Source of the DNA: Bryopsis sp. KO-2023
Taxonomy: Eukaryota; Chlorophyta; Ulvophyceae; Bryopsidales; Bryopsidaceae
Direction of reading: 5' to 3'
Length of the DNA stretch: 64,000 bases
NCBI GenBank assembly: GCA_030272585.1
Contig: BSYQ01000003.1
Coordinates: forward strand, 2,046,001-2,110,000
Shown here one piece after another: positions 49,330-59,722 of the stretch; the first letter of the stretch is position 1, and each line of letters starts with the position of its first letter. A program made the translations under genes and the position numbers. The notes under the pieces were generated by a model, which was not told the origin of the DNA, did not search any database, and saw nothing but the letters and a program-made list of their open reading frames with translations.

Positions 49330-49794
49330 CAGAGATAGGACTTGGGCCAAATTTTTGGTCCGACTCCGGTCCGGTCCGGTTACGGTCGGGTTACGGTCAC
49401 CGTACTACGGCCGTAACTCCGTACCGTAACCGGAGTAATATGTTGTTTTTACGGTACGGAACAGGTACGGTATAACTACGGTAGGCCCTAAATCACCGTG
49501 AAGTAGCGTGGTTCAGTGCTAAAGCGTTAGGCTGCAGTCAGTAGGGTCGCGGGTTCGAATCCCCCTGGGTTCCTTTGGAATCGCGGGACCCTGCGGGGGT
49601 CACTTTCTACGGTTTACGGTTGTTACGGCCGTTACGGTCGTTACGGTCCGGTACGGAGCGGTACGGAGTGGTACGGTGCTACGGTTACGGCCGTAAAAGT
49701 ACGATTTTCTGACGAAAATTGTACTCCGGTTACGGTCCGGTTACGGTGGTTACGGTCCGGTTACGGTGACCGTAACCGTAAAGTCCTATCTCTG
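49330..49794. mobile_element. MITE2: non-autonomous hAT-like element with TTACGG-rich arms and tRNA-like core
   Basis: It is 465 bp. The 14-bp terminal inverted repeats are CAGAGATAGGACTT and AAGTCCTATCTCTG. The 8-bp target duplication ATCTTGAG is at 49322-49329 and 49795-49802. These are hAT hallmarks. The arms are dense in GGTTACGG, GTTACGGTCCGG and GGTACGG words. The centre is a tRNA-like stretch. There is no coding capacity. Confidence 0.9.
49501..49573 (+). repeat. tRNA-like sequence in MITE2
   Basis: An A-box-like GTGGTTCAGTGCTAAAGCG is followed by a B box GGTTCGAATCC (49552-49562). The T-arm stem nearly pairs, but no matching acceptor stem is found, so it is not a working tRNA. It resembles the cores of MITE1 in layout. 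Confidence 0.65.
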
Positions 49795-51090
49795 ATCTTG
49801 AGTTATTTATTGCAAACTCAACAACCGGTAATAAATCAGCCCAATTTCTTTGGGAAGGCCCCACAAAGTGGCGAAGAGTATCTTGCATCACTTTGTTCAT
49901 CGCTTCGGTTTGCCCATCTGTTTCTGGATGATAAGCCGAAGAAAGGGCTTGACTGATTTCCCATTTATCACACAACTCCCTAAAGAAGTGTGAGACAAAT
50001 CTTGGATCTCTATCTGTGACCAATTTCTTTGGCATGCCATGAGCTTTGAAAACATGGTTCACAAAGAGATTTGCTGCTTCAGCTGCACCACAATCCGTTC
50101 GAGTTGCAGCGAGATGTACCATTTTAGTTAACATGTCCACAAAGACAAGGATTGCATCATAACCTGCTCCATTAGATGATGGGAGGTGAGTGACAAAATC
50201 CATCGAAACATTTTCCCATTGTGCATTCGGAATAGACAAGGGTTTTAGGGGACCTTGAGGCTTTCTTCGCCTACCCTTGTGCCTTTGGCATGAATCACAT
50301 CCTTGCACATATGATCTGATATGGTCCTCCATCTGAGGCCACCAGAAATGTCTCTTGATTTGCCGTAAAGTCTTAGCCACACCAAAGTGTCCACTATAGA
50401 CTGTACTATGGCAATCATGGATTATATCCTGTCTCAATGTTCCAAAATTTGGTACAGCCAGCACATTACCATTCCACCAGTAACCATCTTGATATTGTAA
50501 CACCTGGGCAGCTTCCAGTGTGTCATACCAAGGGTCCTTAGTGTACCCTTCAGTCAACCTATCTATCAACTGGGTATAATAACCCTGAGGCGGAGATGGG
50601 TCCACAGAGTCCCGCCGGCTAGAAACCAAGCCACGTGATCTCCCGGTCTCGCATAATACTCCAATAGATGGTGAGCAAGACGGTATCCGCGACAAGGGAT
50701 CAGCCACGTTTACCCGTCCCGGTCTATACTCCCATTCAAATTGGAATTCATGGAGTAATGCTAACCAGCGAACCTGCCGTCGATTCAAGGTCGATTGGGA
50801 ATGGAAAAATGTGTTTGGACTATGGTCTGTGATTACTTTGAATTTGCTATCAGCCAAGTAGCATCTCCATAGTTGAAGTGCATAAACTGTAGCATACATT
50901 TCTTGATCACTTGTAGACCAATTCAGTTGTGGGCCGGTAAGCTTTCTACTCTCATATGCAATGGGATGTCCCTCTTGAAGGAGAACTGCCCCTATTGCAT
51001 TGTTAGAAGCATCCGTAATTACTTCAAAGGGTTTGGTAAAATCCGGCATAGCCAAGCAAGGTGCTTCTGTTAATGCCTTCTTCACCCCCC
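49795..51090 (-). pseudogene. Element E Pol, second part: RNase H and integrase up to MITE2
   Basis: RNase H: TDASNNAIGAVLLQEG, LNWSTSDQEMYATVY and DPLSRIPS. Integrase HHCC: HDCHSTVYSGHFGVAK to CDSCQRHK. DDE core: MDFVTHLP, VTDRDPRF and DGQTEAMNKVMQD. The frame runs on to AINNSRSE, where MITE2 begins. The continuation TGETPFFLNYGKDPW follows on the other side. Confidence 0.88.
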
Positions 51091-52634
51091 TCAAAAGCGG
51101 CCTCACAAGCTGGAGTCCAATCCCATGTCTGTTGCTTTTTAAGCAAATCAGTGAGAGGTGATGCCAAAGAAGAATAACCCTGGACGAACTTACGAAAATA
51201 ATTGGCAAGCCCGAGGAACGATCTCAAATCGTGTACCCCTTGTGGACGAGGCCATTCTCGTACTTTATTCGTTTTTCGAGGGTCTACAGAGATACCTTTG
51301 CGACCTACAATGAAGCCAAGGTAATGTAACTCTGTTTTGTTAAAGTCACATTTGGACTTCTTAAGGAACAAGTTATGTTCTCTTAATCTTTGCATCACGG
51401 CTCGTACATGGGCCACATGTTCCTCTGGTGTTTTTGAGTAAATCAAAATGTCATCAAGGTAAATCAAGACATATTTGCCTATCATTCCTTGAAACACATG
51501 ATTCATCAGTGTTTGAAACACTGCCGGAGCGTTCGTTAATCCCATTGGGAGAACCCGGTACTCAAATAATCCAAAAGGCGTTTTAAAGGCGGTTTTGGGG
51601 ATGTCTTCCTCTTTGACTCTCATTTGCCAATAACCGGCTCTGAGGTCAAGAGATGTGAAGCATCTCGCGCCTTGTAACTGATCAAGAAGGTCATCAATCC
51701 GCGGGATCGGGAACGGATTCTTGATAGTTACTTTATTTAAACCCCTATAGTCAATGCACATCCGGAAACCTCCATCCTTTTTAGGAACAAAGAGGACCGG
51801 AGCGCCCCATGGACTAGCACTCGGCTGAATTAATTTTTTGGATAAGAGTTCGGACAACTGGTCCTCTATCTCTTTCCTTTCAGCAGGGGTGTATCTAAAT
51901 AAGGGTCTATTGACCGGACGCGTTCCCTCGACCAAAGGGATATCCGCTGCCACTGCCCTTTCAGGAGGATATTCCGCCAAACCAGAAATAAACAAATCAT
52001 CAAAGTCCTTCAACAGAGCTTCCATTTGCTCCTCTGGAACTTTGTCTGATTCACTCGTTTCATCCGCCAATTTCAGATGGGATGATATCTCTTCCATCTC
52101 ACGAACTACCAACAAAATAGGTTTTATTGAAGTATCTTTCAACTTCCTTTTCACCTGTGGTATCGAGAGTAGAGATGCAACCTGTTTTTGGGGAATATCT
52201 TTACCCGTAGCTTTGGGTAATAATCCCTGACGAAGCAATATTCGTTGATGGGATGAAGTCGTTAAAGCGCACTTCTTTTCAAAGAAGTCTAAAACCGCTT
52301 TACGCTTCTGCAACCACGTATCACCAAGTATAATATCAAACCGATCTAGAAGATCCAACACCAAACAATCAAGCTTCTCTCGATAGCCTTGAATTTTCAG
52401 TGTGATCTTTGTCTCTCCCATTATATCAATATTATCCCCATTTGCCAACTCAGCCTGTGATCCAACGGTAGCTCGATAAGCTATCCCATTTTGTTCACAA
52501 AACTGTTTGGACAGGAAGGCTAATCCTTTAGCTCCTGAGTCCAAAAGACAATGGGCTGGGATTCCACTCAAGAGGCCCTCAAAATGCATTGCAAGCTTAT
52601 CTTGCATGAGAAGCTCTGTTGCTTCCTCTGGCAT
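51091..52634 (-). pseudogene. Element E Pol, first part: protease and RT, before the frameshift
   Basis: The frame starts at ATG 52634 inside the gag end (MPEEATELLMQDK). Protease: CLLDSGAKGLAFLS. RT: CIDYRGLN, SLDLRAGYWQ, LTNAPAVFQT and the catalytic YLDDILIYS. The frame is lost at a run of six G (plus-strand C 51085-51090), just after PACEAAFEG. One G fewer would lead straight into GVKKALTEAPCLAM of the next part, so this is a one-base expansion. Confidence 0.88.
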
Positions 52635-54196
52635 TTGGGTACGGGTGGATCATAGAACACATTCACGGGCCAAGGAATGCCAGGAAGTCTTTTCCGACTT
52701 TTCCCCTTTTTGGCTGTGAATAAAACTGTTCCCTTCTTGTATTGTGCAATCAATCTCATTGAGGTCAAGGCTGGATGCAACTCTTTAGACCTTGCTGGAA
52801 CAAGAATGCAACAAGAAGTATCATGGGGAGATCTCTTCTTTGCGAGAAGATAGTGATCGAGATATTTGTTGATATCCTTGAAAGGAGGATTCAACCACAC
52901 ATGCTGTCCACCTAAATCTCTTTCCAGAAATTCAGAAGGTGTGCAAAATGTATTACATAAGGCACTGTTCACATCCGAACACCCATCCAACGTAAATACG
53001 CGGCCTGAAAGTGTCTCAAGACGTTGGAACTCCGCCCTTGTAATTCCTTGGTGAGAATCTTCTCTCTCATCCCTAAATTCCACAGAAGATTTCATTTCTT
53101 CACTTTTTTGACTTCTGGTCAAGATTGGTGCAAGAAAAGCATCACAATCAATGTCCATTGGGTCAATTGTGGAATGTGGATTCAGATTCTTCTGATCTCT
53201 CAATTGTGTCCACTCAAGTGGGACTTCACAAGAACTGAGGTTCACCTTTTTCGACTGACCACACTTATGGCCTCTTGCCCATGGTTCCCCACAGAACCAG
53301 CATAAGCCAGCTTTCTTGCGAGCCTCCCTCTCACTCTCGGTCAACCGTACCACCGGTCTTCGTGAGGGCTGAGTGCCACTTTGAGCTTTAAGCCTTGGTT
53401 GCTTAGGCTGATGCCTCTTCTTACTTCCTTTGGCTGGATCTGAGAAGGTAGTTTCCATACCTCTCTTTTTAGCCTTCCGGTCCGTAGTTTTCAACGGAAA
53501 ACGAGCATCGTGACCCAGGGCTTTAGCCAACACATACGTTCGCAAGGCTGAGTAGCTTCTCCATTCCCGACCAAGTGTATCAGTCTCCACTTGTTTGCAC
53601 AAGTGTGGATGGAGGCCCCTCAGAAGGATCCAACACTTGGTAGTGTCGTCCATTGGCTCTTTTCGCATTGCTAAGTGAGCATCCACAAAGCGTACGAAGC
53701 CAGGAGTATCGACCTTCTGGTCAATATGATCCTTGCAGGAAGTAAGGGCATTATTTATGGAGTAATCTGTGGCAAGATCTCCAAATGTGCCATCTTCCAG
53801 GACTTGGCAGAATTTTTCCCAAGATAAAGACCCGTCCTCGAGTTCTTCCTTGGGTACCCTGGCCAATAAATGTCGGCGGGGTTTTGATCCGAGGAAAGTA
53901 GGTGCAATCACTCCCCACTCCTCTCTTGGGACTTTTGCTGCCCTGAAGTACATGGCTAACTCCAAACGGAATTCTGGCCACGGGACTTTGCCCTGGTACT
54001 TTTCAGGTTTATCAGCAGTCACTCTTCTGGTTTTGCCCAGGCTAGCATCTTTCTCTTCTTTGGTCACTTCAGACCTGAGAGTGCTAGGGGACTGTGGTCC
54101 CTCTGTTCTTTCACTTGGAGAGTCCTCATTGACTTCCTCCAGAACAGACCCTTCTTCTAAGGCAAGTACCTCTTGTTCTTCTTGACTCATGGTCAC
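52568..54196 (-). CDS. Element E Gag fused to a Dam/DIRS-type methyltransferase-like domain
   Basis: The protein is 542 aa from ATG 54196. Order: acidic N-terminus; Gag domain (KPEKYQGKVPWPEFR, PREEWGVIAPTFLG, GREWRSYSALRTYVLAK); basic stretch; knuckle CWFCGEPWARGHKC; acidic linker with DPMDIDCD; and a C-terminal domain of about 140 residues. That domain reads FTLDGCSDVNSALCN, then FLERDLGGQ, HVWLNPPF (residues 432-439), TSCCILVPA, MRLIAQYKKGTVLFT and WPVNVFYDPP. The NPPF tetrad with a flanking Phe-Thr-Leu-Asp motif is typical of phage Dam-like N6-adenine methyltransferases and of the MT domain of DIRS elements. Homology is inferred from motifs only. A methylating activity, on nucleic acid or anything else, is not shown. 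Pol overlaps in the -1 frame. Confidence 0.85.
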   Translation of the reverse strand: MTMSQEEQEVLALEEGSVLEEVNEDSPSERTEGPQSPSTLRSEVTKEEKDASLGKTRRVTADKPEKYQGKVPWPEFRLELAMYFRAAKVPREEWGVIAPTFLGSKPRRHLLARVPKEELEDGSLSWEKFCQVLEDGTFGDLATDYSINNALTSCKDHIDQKVDTPGFVRFVDAHLAMRKEPMDDTTKCWILLRGLHPHLCKQVETDTLGREWRSYSALRTYVLAKALGHDARFPLKTTDRKAKKRGMETTFSDPAKGSKKRHQPKQPRLKAQSGTQPSRRPVVRLTESEREARKKAGLCWFCGEPWARGHKCGQSKKVNLSSCEVPLEWTQLRDQKNLNPHSTIDPMDIDCDAFLAPILTRSQKSEEMKSSVEFRDEREDSHQGITRAEFQRLETLSGRVFTLDGCSDVNSALCNTFCTPSEFLERDLGGQHVWLNPPFKDINKYLDHYLLAKKRSPHDTSCCILVPARSKELHPALTSMRLIAQYKKGTVLFTAKKGKSRKRLPGIPWPVNVFYDPPVPKCQRKQQSFSCKISLQCILRAS

Positions 54197-54522
54197 TTTT
54201 TATTTTGGTTTCCTTTGGACACAACCCCAACACAGCAAAACACTGGAAATTTGCCCAAAACTCTGAAACCCAACTTTTATCGCTTCACTAGCCCTTCGAG
54301 GACCTCTTGGGTCTCCTCGAACTCACAGAACTAGCTTCCCAACGATTCAGAAAACAAACCCTGACTTTGTCGGGCTGTAACTTTCCACTGACAACTCCGA
54401 TTGACCTCAAACAAGTTTCAAACGAAGCGCCCTGTTCTCGGCTTACTTTTAGACTCCTGTTTTGTCCAATTCCGAGTTGTTATGGCGTACTTATGCGTCA
54501 AAACGTGACGCGCTCTCTTCCT
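54197..54522 (-). other. Element E 5' leader
   Basis: About 325 bp between PBS and gag. No ORF is supported. Confidence 0.6.
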
Positions 54523-54534
54523 GCTCCGAAACCA
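54523..54534 (-). promoter_or_regulatory. Element E primer binding site
   Basis: The plus strand reads GCTCCGAAACCA, two bases inside the 5' LTR. It is the same site as in A, B, D and F. Confidence 0.85.
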
Positions 54535-54536
54535 AC

Positions 54537-54772
54537 TGTTACAAAAACCTCCCAGAACCCTCCCTCGAAGCCTCCTTAACCCATCAAACCCCCACTCATT
54601 GATGGGACCCTTGACTAATGTCATTAGGGCGAGGCACCAGGGTTCTTGAGCTATAGGATCTCCTATTGGGATCCTATGGACCTTAAGCTCTGACTAGGCT
54701 ATCACTAGTGCCCGTAGCTAGTCTGTAGCTCTAGCTAGTGCTTACTAGACATCTCGGTGATCACTTGTAACA
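54537..54772 (-). repeat. Element E 5' LTR
   Basis: This is 236 bp. The plus strand starts TGTTACAAAAACC and ends ACTTGTAACA. It matches 48239-48474. Confidence 0.94.
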
Positions 54773-54777
54773 GTGCA

Positions 54778-57040
54778 TCAGCAACCAGATTCAGTTTCCC
54801 CTGGATGTACTGAATCTTTGGTTTGATGCTGAGGAAATGTCCTGCCCTGAGCCACCTGGCTTGGGGTCTTGACATCATCTTTTGATCCATAAAATTTGTG
54901 AGTGGCTGGTGGTCTGTAAAGACTGTAACTTCCCCTGGGCAGCCCTCTAAGTAGTGCCTCCACTGCATGAGGCAATAGGCTATTCCCAAGAGTTCCCTTT
55001 CATATACTGAGTAGTTCTGTTCTGACTTTGATAATCTTCTACTGCAAAAGGCTATAGGTTGCAATCCAGAGCCATGATCTTGACAAAGGACTCCTCCAGT
55101 TGCTTCTCCAGATGCATCACTAATCACAGTATAATCTTTTACTGGATTAGGATGAATCAGCACTGGTTTCCCCATCAATGCAGTTTTCAGTGATTTAAAA
55201 GCTTGTTCCTGAGCAGATCCCCACTCCCACATGACATCTTTCTTAGTTAAGTCATGTAGAGGGCCTGCTATCTTTGCAAAGTCAGGGATGAATCTCCTAT
55301 AGAAGGAAACCATCCCCAGAACACTCCTGACATCTGTTACTGTTTTTAAGGGCTTCCAATCCCTGATTGCCTTAACTTTCACATCCATTGCTGAGATCCC
55401 TTTTTCACTCAACCAAAATCCACAGAAATCTGTTTCCTTCACACAGATTTCACTTTTGGTGGCCTTTGCAAATAGACTATACTTCTGTAGCCTGGCTAAG
55501 ACTGCTGCTAGATGCTCTACATGCTCAGAGATGCTTCTGGAATAGATCAGAAGGTCATCAATGAAGATCAGCACAAAGATATCCAGCATATCCTTGAAGA
55601 TATCATTAACCATGTTCATATATTGTGCTGGAGCATTAGTAAGTCCAAAGGAAAGCACTTTGAACTGATAGTGTCCAAATCTGCTCCTGAAGGCAGTCTT
55701 AGGCCTATCCTCTTCCCTTAGAGGCATCTGCCAGTAGCCTGATCTCAAGTCAATCTTAGTGAAATATCTGGCCCCATGTACCCTGTCAATCATCTCCTCT
55801 GGTAAGGGCAGAGGGTATCTATTTTTGATGGTTTTCTTATTGAGCCATCTGTAATCCAGGCACATCCTGAGCCCTCCATCTTTCTTAGGGACAAACAGGA
55901 TGGGTGCCCCAAATGGTGACTGTGATGGTTCTATGAAATCCATCTCCAACAGGTAATCTAACTGTCTTTTAACCTCATCTAACTCAAGAGGTGACAGTTT
56001 ATACAGTGGCCTGTACATGGGTTCAGTACCCTCCTCCAGATCAATCCTGAATTCATGACCCAGCCTGGTAGGAGGTACACCTTTAGGCAAATCTTTTGCA
56101 AACACTTTTCTGTACTGAGTCAGTACTTCCTTAATCCTGGGATCCATATCCTCCTGCAGGATTTTCTGTAGATCATCCCCTTCCCTTTGTTCTGGGATTG
56201 TTTCTACTCCAGTCTTTGATTCATCCTCTGGCCTAATCACCACCATGATGATGTGTTTGATTTCCCCTTTTTCTATCTGTCTTTTGATTCTGCCACTAGA
56301 ACAAAAGGAAAGTTCTGTAGCTCCAGTGGGCTTGAGATGATATTCAGGCATCACTGAGAGTGGTAATTTTACACTCTTTCTGCCCTTGTTTACTGTGATT
56401 ATTCCTGACTTAAAATCCACTTTGGGATTGTAGTGTATGAGCCAGGGTAATCCCAGCAGGATTGGGTGATTACTGTCTGGAAAGACATCAGCATCAAATG
56501 AGAGCTGGATCTTTCCACAGACAAAAGGGATGCCAAAACATCTCCCCACTGATTTCCTTTCTGTACCATCTAGAAACTTAACAGGAGTTTCTTGTGGTTT
56601 GTATTGCAGTCCCAGTTCCTTGACTGCATCCATGCTAATATAATTAGCAGTGGATCCTGTATCAATGTATGCTGTAGCTTTCTTTGCACCAATAAATCCT
56701 GCCAGTTCATATCCTCTATATGCTGCTGTAGCCTGAGCTACTGCAGTCTGAACTGGTTCCTTTCCCTCAACATTTCCTTCCACTCTAGTGGGTAAACTCA
56801 CAGTGGCCTCTGTTTGTTTATCCACTCTCTTTTGAGACTGCTTTTTCTTTTGAATTAACACTCCTGGAGTGACCCCATCCAGTGTGTTTGCTTCCTGTTC
56901 TGTTGCAATAGGGGCTGCAATCACAGGTGTCTCTTGAACACCATCATTTAGTGAGGCTGGTGTTTTTGTAGTGGGTTCTTTCATTTCAATATCATCTGGA
57001 GGCTTAGCTGACCCAACACTAGCCTCCTCTTTTAGTTTCC
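54778..57040 (-). CDS. Element F Pol, first part: protease, RT, RNase H
   Basis: It is in the -1 frame to Gag, open from the slippery site, with the first ATG at 56984. Protease: AYIDTGSTANYIS. RT: CLDYRWLN, KIDLRSGYWQ, LTNAPAQYM and the catalytic FIDDLLIYS. RNase H: SDASGEATGGVL, YERELLGIAYCL and FTDHQPLTNF. It is cut after NLVADA by element E. The missing continuation (LSRSLPAENQVNVV) is found at the other side of E in the matching frame. Confidence 0.9.
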
Positions 57041-59305
57041 CTTCTTCAGGGCTTTCTGAGCTTGGGACAGTTTAGGACACTGTCTCACCCCATGCTCTGT
57101 GCTTCCACATAGAAAACACTTAAAGGATCCTCCCCTTGAGGGTCTAGATCCCATCTGACCTCTCTGTTGCACAGCTTTAACTGAGTTTGCTGCAAGAGGT
57201 AGTTGTGGTGTTGCAGCAGCTATTACTGCTGACATCTGTGTATTCCTTTGTCCAAATCTTCCCCTCCCTCTACCTCTGCCTCTAAAGCTGCTAGTAGTGC
57301 CACCTCTACTGCCTATAGTTGCAGAGAGTCTTTGAACTGTGAGGATGGCCTTATCCAGATCCCCATCACACAGGGTCATAACCTGTGCTTGCATATTTCG
57401 ATCTGAGAGCCCATCCACAAAGGCTGCATATCTTTCTTCTTGAGGTAGGTTGGGGAGTCTAAACATCAGCTTTCTGAAGAGCCTGATGTAGCCTAAGGCA
57501 GTTCCAGTCTGCCTTAGAGTTCTTAACTGTTTTCTGGCAGTCTCTATTAGGGAGACTGGCTCAAAAACATTCCTTAGTTCTTGAGTGAACTCTTGCCAGC
57601 TAGCATACTCTGCCTTTTCCTGATTCATGATCTGTATATCCATCAGGTTTAACCAGCTAAGTGCATCTCCCTGGAGATGTGACTGAAAACAGGATAACCA
57701 GTCTCTCTCTAAGATGTGTTGATTCTGCAACTATCTCTTCATTCCTAGTATCCATTCTGTTGCAGACATCCTTTCATCTCCTGTGAATTTCTCTGGGGGA
57801 GTGAGCTTAATCTGTTTGCTGTAAGGTCTATCAGGACCTTGTCCTGAACCTCCTGATGTGCCACTAGGATCTCTATCAGGTGGTCCTCCTCCTGGGGGTC
57901 CTCCATCACCACCTCCACCACCACCTCCACCATTTCCTGGCCCTGGAAATCCAGAGCCAGATGCTCTAGGCATGCTTGGCCTGTCTGGTCCATTGGGGCC
58001 ATTTGATCCATTTGGATCCCCTGGATTTCCTCCAGGTGCACCACCACTAGGTGCTCTTTGACTTGTTAATTGCTCAAAGGGATTTGGTGGTCTGATTCCC
58101 ATGCCTGATGGTGCTGGGGTAGTGCCCACTGTAAATGTAGCTGGTGGAACTACAGTGGCTGGTGACATGGACAATGTGGGGATTGGTGATCCCATTGGAA
58201 GTGATTGTCTTGTGGTTAGGTCTATAAGACCCAAAGAAGAGGGTCCTGGGGGTAATGGAACTGCTGGAGTGGGTGGTAGTAACCCCACAGTTGCAGGTGC
58301 TCCATTAGTAACTGGTGGTAGCACCAGCTCTGCTGCTGAAGTAGGTTGAATTTCCTGTTCTTCTTGTCCCTCTGTACTCAATCCTTCTGTGACTGTTTGC
58401 ATCATATACACTGGGACTTCCAGTGGTTGTGTAGGCACAACTGATGCCTGTACATACTCCTTCAGCATTCTATCCATTGTGTGCTTAAGAGATAGCTCTT
58501 CTTTCTGTCTAGCTTCTCTTTCTCTTTCCACTAGTACAAGGGCTGTTTGTTCCTCTTTTTGGACTTGTCCTTTCACTGCTTGCAATTCAGAATACAAATC
58601 TTGCATTTGTTTCTGATAAGTTTGCTGGAACATTCCTTGTTCCTGATGCATTTGTTCTTCCTTCTGCACTTGTCCCTTAATTGTCTGCAGTTCGGAAAAC
58701 AAGTCTTGCATCTGCTTATTCTGTACAGTCTGATGAGATTGCTGGAACAGCCCCTGTTCCTGTTGCATCTGATCTTTCAGATATGCAATACTCTGTGCAT
58801 GAGATTTTCCTGTTTCCAAGATTTCTTCTCTCAACTGTGCATAATGTGTGCTCAGTTGCTCTTGCACATCAGTCACAAATGACTGCTTCATTGACTGTAG
58901 ATGGTCTGTAAGCTGTGCTAGCTTTTCTGTCGTCGACTCGACATTCTGTCGCAGAACGACCTGGAGGTCGTTGACTTCAGTTTCGACCCTTTGCTGACTT
59001 TCTTGAGTTCGATGAACGAACTCACGGAGACCTTGAATATTTTGCTCCGTCTTTTGGTCGACAGCCACTATGGCTTTTTCCATGTCTGTATGAACAGTTT
59101 GGAAGGAACTTTTCAAGTCCGTTGCTACTGTTTCGCGCCAGACTGCAAGCTGAGCTTGCAGCTGACCTCCTCCTTCAGAACCAGACTCCGTCCGGTTTAT
59201 CTGAATGTTCTGCGTGTTGTGAACAACCTGCATAGCAGACTCGTCCATAGTGGAGTCTTCAAAAGCCACCATCTGGCTTCCTGATCCACTTGGTATTAAC
59301 GCCAT
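57032..59305 (-). CDS. Element F Gag, with one in-frame TAG
   Basis: It starts at ATG 59305 (MALIPSGSGSQMVAFED). Residues 60-280 are coiled coil with QEQGLFQQ/QEQGMFQQ internal repeats, followed by a Pro/Gly-rich linker. The Gag capsid-type domain then begins (PPEKFTGDERMSATEW). An in-frame TAG at 57731-57733 follows MKR. The same frame continues through the rest of the domain (AFVDGLSDRNMQAQV), an RGRGRGR box and the zinc knuckle CFLCGSTEHGVRQC (CX2CX4HX4C), ending KKGN-stop at 57032. The TAG is probably a mutation, because it falls inside the conserved domain. The stop at the end overlaps a GGGAAAC slippery site for pol. Confidence 0.85.
57035..57041 (-). promoter_or_regulatory. Programmed -1 frameshift heptamer at the element F gag/pol junction
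   Basis: The element strand reads AAG GGA AAC TAA in the gag frame. G-GGA-AAC fits the X-XXY-YYZ slippery rule exactly and lies directly before the gag stop. After a -1 slip the frame reads GGG AAA CTA AAA and stays open into pol (KLKEEASVGSAK). No pseudoknot was assigned. Confidence 0.75.
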
Positions 59306-59706
59306 ACTGTGTACCTCTGACTTTCAGTTGACTTTCCGACAGTTACTGTCAACAGTAGACTGTTGACTTTTCCCTCACTGCCTTTACGTCCAAACGTTTA
59401 ACGACAAACTCCCAGCGACTAAGCTACCAGTTTTGTGGCCTCCCCGCCACACAACGACAGTTACAGGATAACCTTTTTCCTGTCGTCTGTTTCTGGGTAC
59501 CACACAAACTGCTGTCGGACACCCTCTTTTTCGTGCGAACCTTTTCGCGGGTGTGTTTTTTTTTTTTCCGACAGAACTAGTAAAAGTCCCCTCAGTGTAT
59601 AACTAGCGACCAGGCGTATAACCGTCCGCCGATATACCTTGCACGTCAGTGGCTTAGTGCACTAACGCTTCCTGAGTTGACTTTCGCCGCCAGAGTTCGA
59701 GTCCGA
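59306..59706 (-). other. Element F 5' leader
   Basis: About 400 bp with no ORF. Its PBS-proximal part (59640-59706) is tRNA-like when read on the plus strand. Confidence 0.55.
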
Positions 59707-59718
59707 GCTCCGAAACCA
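59707..59718 (-). promoter_or_regulatory. Element F primer binding site
   Basis: The plus strand reads GCTCCGAAACCA, four bases inside the 5' LTR. Upstream on the plus strand, 59640-59706 also resembles a tRNA body (GTGGCTTAGTGC and AGTTCGAGTCC). Confidence 0.85.
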
Positions 59719-59722
59719 AAAA

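Larger units (their letters stand above)
48239..54772 (-). mobile_element. Element E: Ty3/gypsy chromovirus with Gag-methyltransferase-like domain, nested in F
   Basis: It has 236-bp LTRs that look identical. The target duplication GTGCA is at 48234-48238 and 54773-54777. It contains PBS, gag, and a pol with one frameshift, and carries MITE2. It is the closest relative of element D in this window. Confidence 0.94.

Noticed and set aside
49501-49573. Functional tRNA gene
   Set aside because: B box is good, but no acceptor stem partner. It lies in MITE2.
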